Part shown: piece after piece, positions 45,585 to 56,949 of the stretch
Numbering within the stretch: the first letter of the stretch is position 1
How the letters are laid out: each line of letters opens with the position of its first letter
Assembly (NCBI GenBank): GCA_050084985.1
Contig: JBITNC010000002.1
Span: 6,696,001 to 6,760,000 of the forward strand
Direction: 5' to 3'
DNA from: Nageia nagi
Taxonomy: Eukaryota > Pinophyta
Length of the DNA: 64,000 nt
The notes under the pieces: generated by a model
Told to the model about the DNA's origin: nothing
Seen by the model: only the letters and a program-made list of their open reading frames with translations
The model's database searches: none
Made by a program: the position numbers and the translations under genes

Positions 45585-45790
45585 TTTAGTGTAAGATTTA
45601 TTTTCTTGCAATTAGAATAATTTCCTTTCTGCAATTTGTTTTCTATAGGAGGAGAGTAAAGTAGAATAGAATAAACTAGAGTAGAGTCAATTAAGATCCA
45701 TACAGTGCAATTCACCTTATTAAATATTTAGACCTTGGGTTTGATAATTAAATGACATATCTAAATACAGTCACGCATTTTAGCTAAGGA
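45585..45790 (+). repeat. Dispersed repeat, copy 2
   Basis: It matches 39527-39745 in the same orientation (TTTTAGTGTAAGATTTATTT to TGACATATCTAAATA), again followed by GCTAAGGAGTT. From 45800 to 47320 nothing was recognised; a 68-codon plus frame at 46708-46914 lacks any known motif. Confidence 0.65.
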
Positions 45791-47326
45791 GTTATAAAGG
45801 TAATTTTATTCAATGTTGTGATTGCTTGAAGATGATATCACCACTCTTATCGATATATTTTAGCTTACATCATCACCTCTAAAGTGCATCATTACTTATT
45901 TCACCATTTTTTATTCTGATAAAGTTTTTGCTGACATTATTAGCCTTAAAGTCCATTAATTCACATCTTACATTATTTTGATCATGGCTCCTTCATATTG
46001 GACCATGGTAAGCATTTTGTTGACCACTCAAACTCTTCTTTATACTATTTTGTATTGTACATAAGATAATGTTGGTATTATCAGTATCATATTATGGCTA
46101 AGGAGTATGCCATATTTACAAAAATTGACATTAGCATACCTTTAGCAAAATATACTAGGAGGATAAATGCAACACTAAACTACTTATTCCTAATCCTTTC
46201 ATCATGTTGACATTATCATCACAAAGTTTCACTCCTAAAAAATCAAAAAGCAAAAAGCAAGAAAATACAAAGGCTTTTGGGCACACTTGATGATATCAAT
46301 AGGACATATGTGAATGAGTGAAGATTATTTGCATATGGTAATTTTTTTGGTACAAGAGCAAGAGAGCTTGTGCGAATGAGTAAAATATGTCATGAAAGTA
46401 CAAAGGCATTCATATCTCCTAGGTTCTCCATTTCAAATGATATTAGCATGATCCTTTAATTTTTAAAGCACTTTAAAATACATTATTTCTAGGGGGTATC
46501 AAGCAATGACATCAACATGGACACAAGAAGAGTTGAATAGCTTCAATCAGTATGGAAATACACTATTTCATGGGTGTTCACCTTGATGATATCAACATCT
46601 ACAAAAATACAACCTAGTAGTGCTTACTAGGCATGAGAAAGGTCAATCTCAATGCAAAACTTCACCAACCCTAGAAATAATATGTGAATAGAGTTAAATG
46701 AACATTTATGATTAAGTTGAAAGGAAGTAAAAGTATTTGGATTTGGAATGATTGTAGTTGTAAATCCCATGAGGAGATTGCATGCATAACAAGACAAATT
46801 CAAAGCATGAGATCAAATAAGAGTGGTCATGATTACAAATCTTATAAAAATTCTTACATATGGAATTTTGCAGATGTTATCCTTCACAAGCAATCACCAT
46901 TTGAAAGGAAATAATTATATATGGTAGTTGTAGACATCCCTAATGCAGTCATAATTAATGAAGGTTGATCGGTAATACCCAAAAGTAGATTAAGATTTAA
47001 TGGATAAATTGATTATAGATTACATGACCATAACCACAAAGCAAGGAGAATAAATACCTAAGTATAGTAAATTACATAGATCTTCTCACCATTTACCTAT
47101 TTGCTAGCCAAAGGTATTATCTAGAGTTTTTTTTTTTCCTTGAGTTTTTCTTCTACCTTCTTCTTTTTCATGTCATAGGAACTTACTATGTTATTAATTC
47201 ATTTTAGGATATATTTGGGCATTTTTTGGTCATTATGGCCCATTTCCAGATACCACAACCAAATTGTGATTTAGGTCATTATTGAATTTTATTCACAAAA
47301 TTGTTGTTAGTTTATCTAAGGATTTT

Positions 47327-47440
47327 TTATTGAAGATTTTGTTACATTATTTAAACATTACTTTATCCTTGTAATTTTCATTTATGTTCTATGACAATGA
47401 ACATAAAATGTTTAAATAATGTAACAAAATCTTGAATAAA
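47327..47440. repeat. Long hairpin with 26-bp perfect arms, foldback-like
   Basis: 47333-47358 (starting AAGATTTTGTTAC) is the exact reverse complement of 47408-47433. The arms extend outward with one mismatch through TTTATT/AATAAA. A second small hairpin, TTATGTTC/GAACATAA, sits inside the loop. Size and structure fit a MITE-like foldback or a small-RNA precursor. No transposase or target duplication was identified. Confidence 0.75.
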
Positions 47441-48726
47441 ATTGCAATACAATAGAATCTCCTTGTGCTTAATATTTATTTATCTTGAATGAATGTCATT
47501 ACTTGTTGTACTAGCCTTACATTATTTGAATGTTGCAGTAGTGTATGCCTCTTTAATATGTAAGATTTATTATTACATTATTTGAATGATAGATGTTGAA
47601 TGTTCATTCAACATTATTCTTTCATTTGTATGATTCTATTACCCAATGATCTAGTCATCAATCTTTTTGTGATTGAATATATGAGCCCATAGTGGTTGGC
47701 CAAATGTCTTAGTACTAGTGCTATTGTATTACTTGTTGGTTGATATTTAAAGCATAAACCTCAAGAAAGATTCATCAAATTCATCTTTAGTACATTTTTA
47801 TCATATTATATTAGATTGAGTACCTTAAGAACTAACTATAAATGAAATCATTACCAATTGATCTCATACATTTGTTGATGCCAAGGAGGATTAACAATTG
47901 TGATACCAACTTCATCTGCATAGCTCATGCATAGCTAAAGGAGTGTTAATTATTGTCACAAAAATACCTATAGATGCCCGTAAACCTTTTTATGTATTAT
48001 ACTTTTGTAATATACAAAAATCATTAATGCTTAATTCAAATGAACCATTCATTTCTACAAGAATAACAAATTATTAAGATAAAACTATGAACCATTCAAT
48101 ATATTTTATCCCTCTTACTAAATAATAAAAAAAGGAAAGAAAAGAAAATGTATTAATCTCTAGAGGTGACTAAAAGTAGTCAATAGGACTAGAGAGTATA
48201 TAAGAGTTGTAATAGTAATTTGGGGCTCATGGAAGGTAAAACTATGTTACATATTAATAACATCTTTTCTCACCATGTGAATGAATATAACTCTCTCTTT
48301 ACTAAGAACACTCTTCTCAAGCATCATCCAACTTCTTACTACACTACTCAAACTCAACAATTACTACAAAAATTTTCTTAGTTAGACTATCCCCATAAAG
48401 TTGCTCAAAATACCTCTCATGACCTTTTTGGCCCTTATCAATCTACAAAAATTTCATTCCATGCTTGGTATTACAAATTTAAGCATATGTAATTTGAAAC
48501 TTAAAAAAACTCCTCAATGTGGACTAAATTTCCCATGATCCCATTATACTTGGTCACATCATAGATAAGGTGAACATATCAAATATGATAGATAATAGCC
48601 TGAATCAAATATGGAAGAATACACAAGGGTTGTAATGATTGGAGGATGTACAAATCATGGATACAATAAGGATGGAGAATGTTCTTATAAACATCCATTT
48701 AAAAGTAGTCAAATATATCCTCAAAT

Positions 48727-48809
48727 ATAAAAATACCCAAATAGTTGAATCATAAAGCAATATTTAATATAAAAATACCAAAATATTTGAATCATAGAGC
48801 AATATTTAA
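48727..48809. repeat. 42-bp tandem duplication
   Basis: ATAAAAATACCCAAATAGTT...CAATATTTAAT at 48727-48768 is repeated at 48769-48809 with four or five changes. It lies in the non-coding DNA upstream of the DYW relic. Confidence 0.8.
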
Positions 48810-48899
48810 TATAAAATATAATATGGCACCTCAATCCCTTTGATTAACATGTATGTTAAGTTTTGGAATATGCACAAAGCCTATATATTGTTTGACATA

Positions 48900-49267
48900 A
48901 TATAACAAAGAGACACCAAGGTACATACTTTTCTTATAGGATATAGATCACACCGAAACATATGAGATTTATGAAAAAAATAGATAAATTGAGTGAGATG
49001 AAGGTAGCAAGGTATGTTCCAAATGTAGTACTTGTATTATGTGATATGGAGGCTGATAGTAAAGAATTACTTCTCTATCAACATAGAGAAATATTAGCAA
49101 TTGTATTCAGATTGTTAAAGACTTCCTTGTAATTTTTATTACATTTGTGAAGAAGCTTTGAGTATATGAAGACTATGATACTACAACTAAGCCTATCTTC
49201 AAGATTATTGTAAGAGATATTATTGTTATGGATTTGTGGAGAATATTCTTGTGGGGATTATTGGTGA
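48900..49267 (+). pseudogene. DYW domain of a PPR protein, relic 1
   Basis: Coding traces in one orientation spell the end of a DYW-class pentatricopeptide protein: VHTFLIGYRSH, SEMKVARYVPNVVLVLCDME, HREILAIVFRLL, IFKIIVRDIIVMD and finally YSCGDYW followed by a stop at 49265-49267. The DYW triplet before the stop is diagnostic. DYW proteins edit C to U in organelle RNA. The zinc-binding Cys/His residues of the deaminase are mostly lost and the frame changes at least twice. Confidence 0.7.
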
Positions 49268-49829
49268 TGCAAAAGTAATGCAATATCTAAAGAGTCCTGC
49301 ATAACGACATGTTGTATGCTTTTGAGTAGAAACAAAACCATGTTTCATTTCATTTTTAAAAAAAAATCTTATTATTAAATATTTATATAAATAAATAATT
49401 TTGTTTCTTGTTGACATCAAATTATCAAGTGAACATAATTGCCTACATAAATTGATGGGGAATTTTTGAAAGCCTTATTTTTTAATACTACGAAGTCATT
49501 ATATTGAACTATTTTTTAGGAATATTGTAGAATTATAGAGTGTAGAGCTAGAGAAGGGGTTGCAATAGTAGTAAAGATGATAGAATAAATAATTAGAGGA
49601 AATAGAAAAATACCCAACTAATGATAAATGTTTAAGAAGGGATTACATGTAACCTAGTACTTTGGTATGAAGAAGCATAAAAATTCTTAATTTGTGTTTT
49701 TTCTTTACTTTACCTTTTTTAAAATTATTTCATCTGGATTCCTTATATTATCTTTTTCATGTATTTGCATTGACCATATTGGCCCAAATTCTATGTAGTA
49801 ATCAACAAGATACCTAGATGTAGTTGAAT

Positions 49830-50180
49830 TGAAGTTGATAAAAAGTGCATATACTTTTATTATAGGAGATAGATCACACCTAAAAACATAGGACATCTAT
49901 AAAAATTTGAAGAAATTATCGATTGAGATGAAGGCAAAGGGGTATATTCTAGATACAATACATGTGTTGCATGATGTAGAGATTAGTGATAAAAGAATTG
50001 CTTCTCTTCCAACTTAGTGAAAAGTTGGCAATTGCATTAGGGTTGTTAAGGACTTCACTTGGAACCATTGTTATGGTTTTGAATAACCTTTGAGTATGCA
50101 ATGATTTCTATACTACAACCAAGTTTATCTCTCATATTATTGTTAGGGATATTGTTACGAGGGATGTGAACCAATTCTAG
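49830..50180 (+). pseudogene. DYW domain of a PPR protein, relic 2
   Basis: A second, separate DYW-domain relic: VHILLL then EIDHT (the GDRSHP region), EMKAKGYI, LHDVEISDK, SEKLAIALGLL, TTKFISHIIVRDIVTRDV. The final DYW is not visible. It is similar to but distinct from relic 1 about 0.9 kb upstream, so these are two copies, not one gene. Confidence 0.65.
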
Positions 50181-50189
50181 CATATGCCA

Positions 50190-50846
50190 TCATAGGAGTT
50201 TTAGAATAAGGTTATGGACATGTATCAAAGAGTATTTGAAAATGGTTTTTCATTGAATGTTGTGGTTGTAAATCTCCTTATAGATATTGATGCAAAATAT
50301 CAAAGAATACACTAATACCATCAATTGTTTAACAAGATACATGATGCACATAAGGGTTCATATATTTGTTGGATGACTGTAAATCCTATAAGAATGTATA
50401 AATAGGGGAATTTATGCATATATAAAAAATAGATTTTTTGAAAAGGATCTAGATACTTTAAGAAAATACAATTCTTAGGTTCAAAACTAGACTGTGTAAC
50501 CTTTTTCAATATTATTTCAGCATGTATCACCATGGGAGCTTTGGAAGAGGGTGTGGACATCCATAAAAGAGTAAATGAAAATGGTTTTTCATTAAATGTT
50601 ATGGTTGTGATTTCCCTAATAGCCATGTATACATAATGTGAAAAAATACATGTAAAATATGAAATAATATATGTTGCACCATGCACCAAGACCTCTTCTC
50701 ACCTTGACTCTACTCTCTTAGGCCTAAAAAACTAGAAAATAATTTTCAAGTGAGCTCTTAATAAATTTCCGTATGGCCACCTAGGTTCTCTTTATTTTTT
50801 ACATGAGACATAGTTTCATGGATGCAATGGTTGGAGGATATGTTAT

Positions 50847-50926
<80 letters not shown>

Positions 50927-51390
50927 TATATTATGAAGTACTTGGGACTAAACCCTTACAATATAAACTTTTTATGTGTTAATTTAATAGCTTGAGCTAC
51001 TTTTATTTTATTATTCCTATGATAAATCATTATATATGCATTATTGAACTTCTTAGCCATGAAAGACATCTTGAGGGAGCTTTGAATTTTGCTACCAAAA
51101 TACCTATAAAACCTAAATTTGGTATGTGGATGTGTTTACTTCATGCTTTAAATTAAATTTTATGATATTGAATATTTTGATAGACATGTATGTGAAATAT
51201 GGAAGAATATAAAAGTCTTGAGAATTATTTGATAAGATGCATGATGCTAACATAATTTCATGGTCTATAATGATTGCAAGATATGCATAAAATAGATTTT
51301 CTAAAAGGCCCTAGAGACTTTTATTCAAGATGCAATTGTTAGGTGTTAAGCCCTAATAGACATGTATTTTACAATATGCCAAGGAATCCT
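50190..51390 (+). pseudogene. PPR repeat fragments
   Basis: Several short stretches spell PPR words: MYQRVFENGFSLNVVVVNLLID (about 50220-50290), GALEEGVDIHKRVNENGFS (about 50535-50600), and ELFDKMHDANIISWSIMIARYA then MQLLGVKP (about 51205-51360). These correspond to successive parts of P, L and S motifs. They lie after the DYW ends, so they come from other copies. Each of the last copies is followed by a CT-rich tail (about 50690, 51405, 51595), suggesting that a fragment plus tail was duplicated. Confidence 0.6.
50849..50931. repeat. (TA)n microsatellite
   Basis: About 80 bases of almost pure TA repeat inside the PPR fragment cluster. A shorter run occurs at 52732-52750. Confidence 0.95.
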
Positions 51391-51699
51391 TGTTGCACTG
51401 GTACCTTTTCTCACCTCTTCTCTCCTCTAATCCTCATATTTTCTCTCTTAAGCCCAAAAATTCAAAAATAATTATTATGTATTAAACCCTTATAGATATA
51501 TATTATGCAAAATATGTAAGAATACAAGGCACAATAATTATTTGCATACAAGATACATATATGCAAAATATGAAAGAATACTTATTGCATTAACATCTTT
51601 ACTCATCTCATCTCACCTCTCCTCTCCTCTAACCATTACCTATGTTCTCTTGGAAAAACTCAAAACTATTTTTGAAGTGCATGCTTGATAAATTTTGAA

Positions 51700-53270
51700 G
51701 TGTCTACCTAAGTTCCTCATAAAGGATTTTTTTATTGACTTTGAGAGGCAATTTTTACCTACATCCTCATGATCTATGGGGACAATTTAAAATAGACCCT
51801 CCAAAGTGAGGTAATTAAAAATCATCGCCTCAAAAATGCCTCAAATTGCCCACCCCTAAAATTGCAATTGTATGCCATCCTTCCAAGGCCATGAATATGT
51901 AAAAAAAAAAGGAAATATATTGTTATCTTAATGGAAACATGTTATAATATATTTTTAATGAATATTTTAATCTTAGTTTCTTATTAAGGTAGTGAGATAC
52001 AAATTAAATATGATTTGTTAATATAATTATGATGATTATTATTCATTTTAGAATAAACTTTATTTTATTCATATGTTTGTGTTGGATACAAATAATCTAA
52101 TACAAACATCATCCATGAGAAATTTTAACTATCAGGTGTTAAAAATAGATAAGGGATAACCTAGAAGGTCAACTAGATTCATTGGTTCTTGGGAATCATC
52201 TTATTTTAACATATCCTCCAAAATATCAATTATTAGTGGGAATATTGACCATAGCTAAAAAGCCATGGAATTGAGGGGGGAAGGAGAAAAGGTAAGCAAT
52301 GTATTATTCAAGAGCCTATGAGAGTCTAGGTTTCTATTTATATAGTGAGATTCATCAATGATAGGCAAGGTTAATGTTATAAAGTTTGATACCATCCAAG
52401 GTACATACCCATCCCTATTTTGAGAAAATAATCTCATTATTAGTATATGTTCATGAAAGTGATATTGAAACTAATATGGATTAAGTGAAAAAAATACTTA
52501 GTTTTAGGTATGCATAAAAATTGTGTAAAAATTACATGCTTCAACATCAACTAAACACTTATGATTTCTCAAAAGATATCAAAGGTGAAATAAAAATTTT
52601 TGAGAAATGAATAAAAGGAGATATCAAGAAGCTTATAAAAAAAATATAAGATATGTCAAAGGAATAAAAGTGAAACTATAAAACCTTGAGCTCTTTGTAA
52701 CTATTATCAATTCTAAAGATATATTTAGGAGGATATATATATATATATACCTCATTAAAGGACTACCTAATATAAGAAGTAAAAATAGGTATTTAGTGAT
52801 GTTAGATAGACTCTTAAATATTATATTTAAAATACCCATTCATAACTAGTAAAATTAAAAAAGTATATTTATATCAATATTTCAATATTTATAAAATATT
52901 TTTAATAGACTCTTAAATATGTATATTTCCATAGTTGATATATAGTTATATTTAACTTAGATGGTATATAAGCTAAAGCATTCATTAGCATACATCCTAA
53001 ATATAAGAGTTTTGAAATTTGAAATTTCAATGCCTTCAAATTTCCAAGTTTTTAAGATATAAAGTTTAAACCTAAAAGTTAATGATTCTAAGTAGTTTTC
53101 AAAAATTGAGAAAAACTTAAGGTAATCAAAAAAATTATAAGTTATAAGATATATTAACCAAACTATATTGCATAGAAATTGATTTTGAAATTAAAAAATG
53201 TAATACGCTAAATATAATGAGTATTCAAATATTGAATATGTTAACTATATATTTCATTATTCCCATATAA
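51700..53270. other. AT-rich intergenic DNA, no gene recognised
   Basis: No recognisable domain on either strand. The minus-strand frames at 52255-52437 and 52633-52839 are low in complexity and have no motif. Confidence 0.55.
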
Positions 53271-53274
53271 AAAG

Positions 53275-53645
53275 GGTACTTCATTTTAGGCTTTTAGTGG
53301 TGGAGACTTACATTTGAATCCCTCGCTCTCCACTCTTACATGAAAGAGATTAACCTTGGAGGGTTTTAATGGTGGACAAAACCATTTGGAAAAGACAAGG
53401 ATATCATATAATACATATCTTCATCCGACTTAATAATGCCATGCATTCCTTATACTTTCTTTATTTGACATGGTCCATCAAAACTATGTATTGAATTTTT
53501 TTTCTTTCACCATAAATACGATGTGATATTTGTTGCATGATTTTTATTCTTAAAATGTACCAAAATTTATGTAATCACAACATTTATCATGTTGATTATT
53601 AAAAAAAATTATTGATAACCTTTCCAAATCCCAAAAACTTACCAC
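53275..53645 (+). repeat. Dispersed repeat, distal copy of the bHLH upstream block
   Basis: It begins GGGTACTTCATTTTAGGCTTT and contains GTGGTGGAGACTTAC, GAGATTAACCTTGGAGGG, ATTTGTTGCATGATTTTTATTC and TTGATAACCTTTCCAAATCCC. All of these recur in order at 56205-56535, directly upstream of the bHLH gene, at about 70-75% identity by eye. Which copy came first cannot be told. Confidence 0.65.
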
Positions 53646-53989
53646 TACAAATCTCTTAATACTCTTTATGTGATTACTTAGTGCTATAGAATAGTTTCTT
53701 TTTGGTAAAGTATGTTTTTGGGTATTTATTGCTAGTTATAGAAGTAGATTTATTTATCTTACATTAATTATCCATCATATGGCGAGGTATTAGCCTTCGA
53801 CCTCTTCTTATTGTTTCTATCACTATTAAGATAAAAGGTTCTTTTGTTATACAAAGCATATGGTGAGCTTAGGAAGCTCTCAAACCTTAGTTCTATTATA
53901 AGGGAGAAGGATGTCAAAAAGGGGCCTTTATTGCCTCTTTGAAAATCTATTGGTCCTTTGTTGTTACTTTGCAAGGTTTTTAATTGGCT

Positions 53990-55450
53990 AAAATTTAATT
54001 GATTTGGGCTTAATGCTTTTACAAAAAATTAATTATAGTAATTTCTAAAAAAAAAAATCTTTTCAAAATTCAGACTAAGGAATGGATTCCTTGGGAAATT
54101 TTCAAGCATTTTCATAACTTGAAACCTAATGATAAATAGACCTATGATGTGGTGCTTGACTGTATTCCTTTTTCCTTGTAGTAAAAACTTGCTAAATATT
54201 TTCAAAAACCATGGTGGTCTGATTGGAGTTGGCCTAAGAATGTTCTTCTACTTTAGTATAAAGCTCATTGGGAATATTCCTAGATTTCTCCCCATTTTCC
54301 CATGATCTCCAAGCTTAGTGAGCTTTGGGATCTTATTTCTTCTTCTTCTAGATGGAGTCTTCATTTCAAGATGGTATGAGCTTCCTACATAGAGCCAAAA
54401 TAAGCCTTCTTTGCTTAGAGTGTTCTTCATGAACGATATCTAATGGGTAAAAGACTTGATTACATGGACATGGAGAATTCTACCTATTATCTTTATGGGG
54501 AGTTTGAATATGTTCTTTATTCATTTGGGCTCTATAGAAAAGCTTGTTCTACCTAGGAGTGGATTGAATCCCTTTTTAGCCCTTTTATACCTACCTCCTA
54601 TTTTTTATGAACCCATGCTTGAAGTTTGAAACATCTATAGAATTGGCATTCTATATCATTTATTGAAAACCTATAATAAGGTTATATTTTCTTAATACGA
54701 AGCTTATATAACTTTTTTATTATTTTCTATGATTTATGGTTGCAAATCTCTATGAAAGTGGAAAAGGTAAATTTATGGAGATTCAACATCTCTATATACA
54801 GCCTCATGGAGCACTGGGGTAATGTACCATGCATTGTAAGTTGGCTCCCTCCATATTCAGCTTCACGGGAATACTCCAAGTTCTGGGATCCTTCCAAATC
54901 TTATTTTAGAAGATGGTCACCTTTGTGCATCCAAACTAATTCTACAAAGAGAAACTGGTCTCAACCTCCCTCTTTTGAAAAATACACAAACACAAGTCGT
55001 GTTAGTTCTTCATGTGTCATACAATGGTTGGGATGTTCATCCAATAATCTCTATTTCATTTGTTGGTTTGGGGTGATGAATGTGGCATTTCTACCTCTAA
55101 TGATATTACTAACCTTGTTGTTGTGGACAATGATGGTCCTCGAAATAGTGGCTCTAGCATCAATATGGATGGTAATGATTTAGGCACCAATGAAGACAAT
55201 GGGTGGTACATTCATGTCCCACCTAATGATGGCTAGCAATATCTTATCAAGAATGAGAATCGTCCCCATGTCTCCACCTATTTTAATGTATGAATGATTG
55301 TAAAGCTAGCAAGCTCTATTTTTTATGAAATTTTATTTACTTTAAAATTTTAAGATTTCTATGTTTCTTCTAACCTACCTAGATTAGTGTGACTACTTAT
55401 GGGGTGTGCTTAATGCACCCACTTTTTGTATGTAAAGTCTTTTTTTTCAT
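53990..55450 (+). mobile_element. LINE-type retrotransposon 3'-end relic
   Basis: One frame (stops at many Trp-like positions) reads SRWSLHFKMV, ASYIEPK, AFFA, SVLHERYLMGKRLDYMDMEN, STYYLYGEFEYVLYSFGLY. That is the layout of the zf-RVT domain found after RT in plant L1-like LINEs: W-x-K, R-L-x-x-G-x-R-L and C-x2-C-x7-H-x4-C. All four zinc ligands read Tyr here, as expected if each Cys or His codon lost a base by C-to-T or G-to-A decay. RT and endonuclease are absent (5' truncation). A T-rich stretch after a conserved-looking tail lies near 55440. Confidence 0.5.
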
Positions 55451-56204
55451 ATAATTAGCTTTTTGATTCAAAATACTAAACTCAAGTTTTATGATTTGAT
55501 TATATTTTACTAATGCTCCATAAGAAACTTAAACAAAATTACATTATGCAAATTGTATTAAATAAAGTACTTAATTAAAGGGGATACATCATTATTATTG
55601 TGAGTTATTGATAAGTTAATTTGAATTATAGGTACAAAATCTTAAGCCTTCCAAGTCTTATTGATTCATACAATTTATATGGTATATGAATTATCTTGAC
55701 AATAACAACTTTAGATGTATTATTCTTTTGAAAGGATAATTAGATTAGTTTATGCAAATTCATTCAATAGCAATCTAGGTTATAACATTATAATATATGA
55801 ATGAGTGATGTCTTTTAATATCCTTTAAATTTAATTATTTATAATAATATCTAACTAAATATATATGATTTATGTATTTAAATGATTATATCTAATAAAA
55901 TCAATATTCATGATAAAATCATAAATGTTATGAATTGACGATAGGTGAGTTGGAGGATACTTGAAACTCTTGAGAAATGAAAGATCCAAGTTCAAGCAAC
56001 AAGATTGAGATCATACCTCGAATGGATTTTGAAATGAAACCGGGATCGAACCCTAGATGGATAAGAATGCCCCTAAATCATGAAATTTAATTCCATATAT
56101 TTCTTCTCCATGCAAAGAAGATAACTTTCTAATAAAAAACTGTTGTTTTGATTCTCTAATATTTATATAAATAAAGGTAGATGTTGAACTTGATATAAGG
56201 TTCA
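55451..56204. other. Intergenic DNA, no gene recognised
   Basis: AT-rich, without a recognisable frame or repeat. The minus-strand 69-codon frame starting near 56262 overlaps the dispersed repeat and is probably spurious. Confidence 0.5.
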
Positions 56205-56535
56205 GGGTACTGCATCTGAGCGTTTTACTGATGGAGACCTGCCATCGACTCGAATCTTGCACAGGAGATTGACCTTGGAGGGGTTTAACTGGTGGAGCCT
56301 ACCAGTTTGTTAAGGAGGAAGCGATTAACCTTTAATGGTGGAGCCAACCAGTTTGGAAAAGATGAGGCCCATGTGGATTGAATGTTTTTTTTTTCTTTCC
56401 CACACGTTGCGATGTGTAATGTTTGTTGCATGATCTTTGTCCTCGAAATGGGCCAAAATTCATGCACTCGCATCATTCAGCACGCGGATTGTTAAAAAAA
56501 TGTGTTGATAATCTTTCCAGATCCCAAAAGAGTAT
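56205..56535 (+). repeat. Dispersed repeat, copy upstream of the bHLH gene
   Basis: The match to 53275-53645 is described at that entry. Here the block contains two versions of GGTGGAGCCNACCAGTTT (about 56293 and 56340), so it has an internal duplication. It ends about 415 bases before the bHLH start codon and may lie within the promoter. Confidence 0.65.
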
Positions 56536-56949
56536 TAGCAAATAAAAATACTGGACAATGAATTGACTGCACTGGTGGGAAGCGAGTCTCAGGAATTCAA
56601 AGCACTGGAGATACTACGCGGTTTGCTTTGTGGAAACAAACAATTATGTTAAACAATCCGGATATGGAAAATAAACGACAATAGTGAGGGCGGCATGAAA
56701 AGAATAAAAATATTAAAAAAAAAAAAAGTATTTTCAGATGCATTGATACGCGTTGGGTTGACATATCAGACGAGGCCTTCGTCGTTAAATTTCGAGATAA
56801 AAGAGGCCTATTAACTGCAAAATTTCAAGAAAGAAAGGTTTCTTGATCTGAAGAACGATTTCTGTAAAGAGAGATCTGCAGAACGATTTGGAGAAGGAGA
56901 CATCTGAAGAAGAAAGATTTAAGTGTTGTTGTAAGTGTTGAGGAGCCCT

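Noticed and set aside
54740-55183. 147-codon plus-strand frame as a host gene
   Set aside because: It overlaps the LINE relic and changes character along its length; no recognisable domain or splice context.
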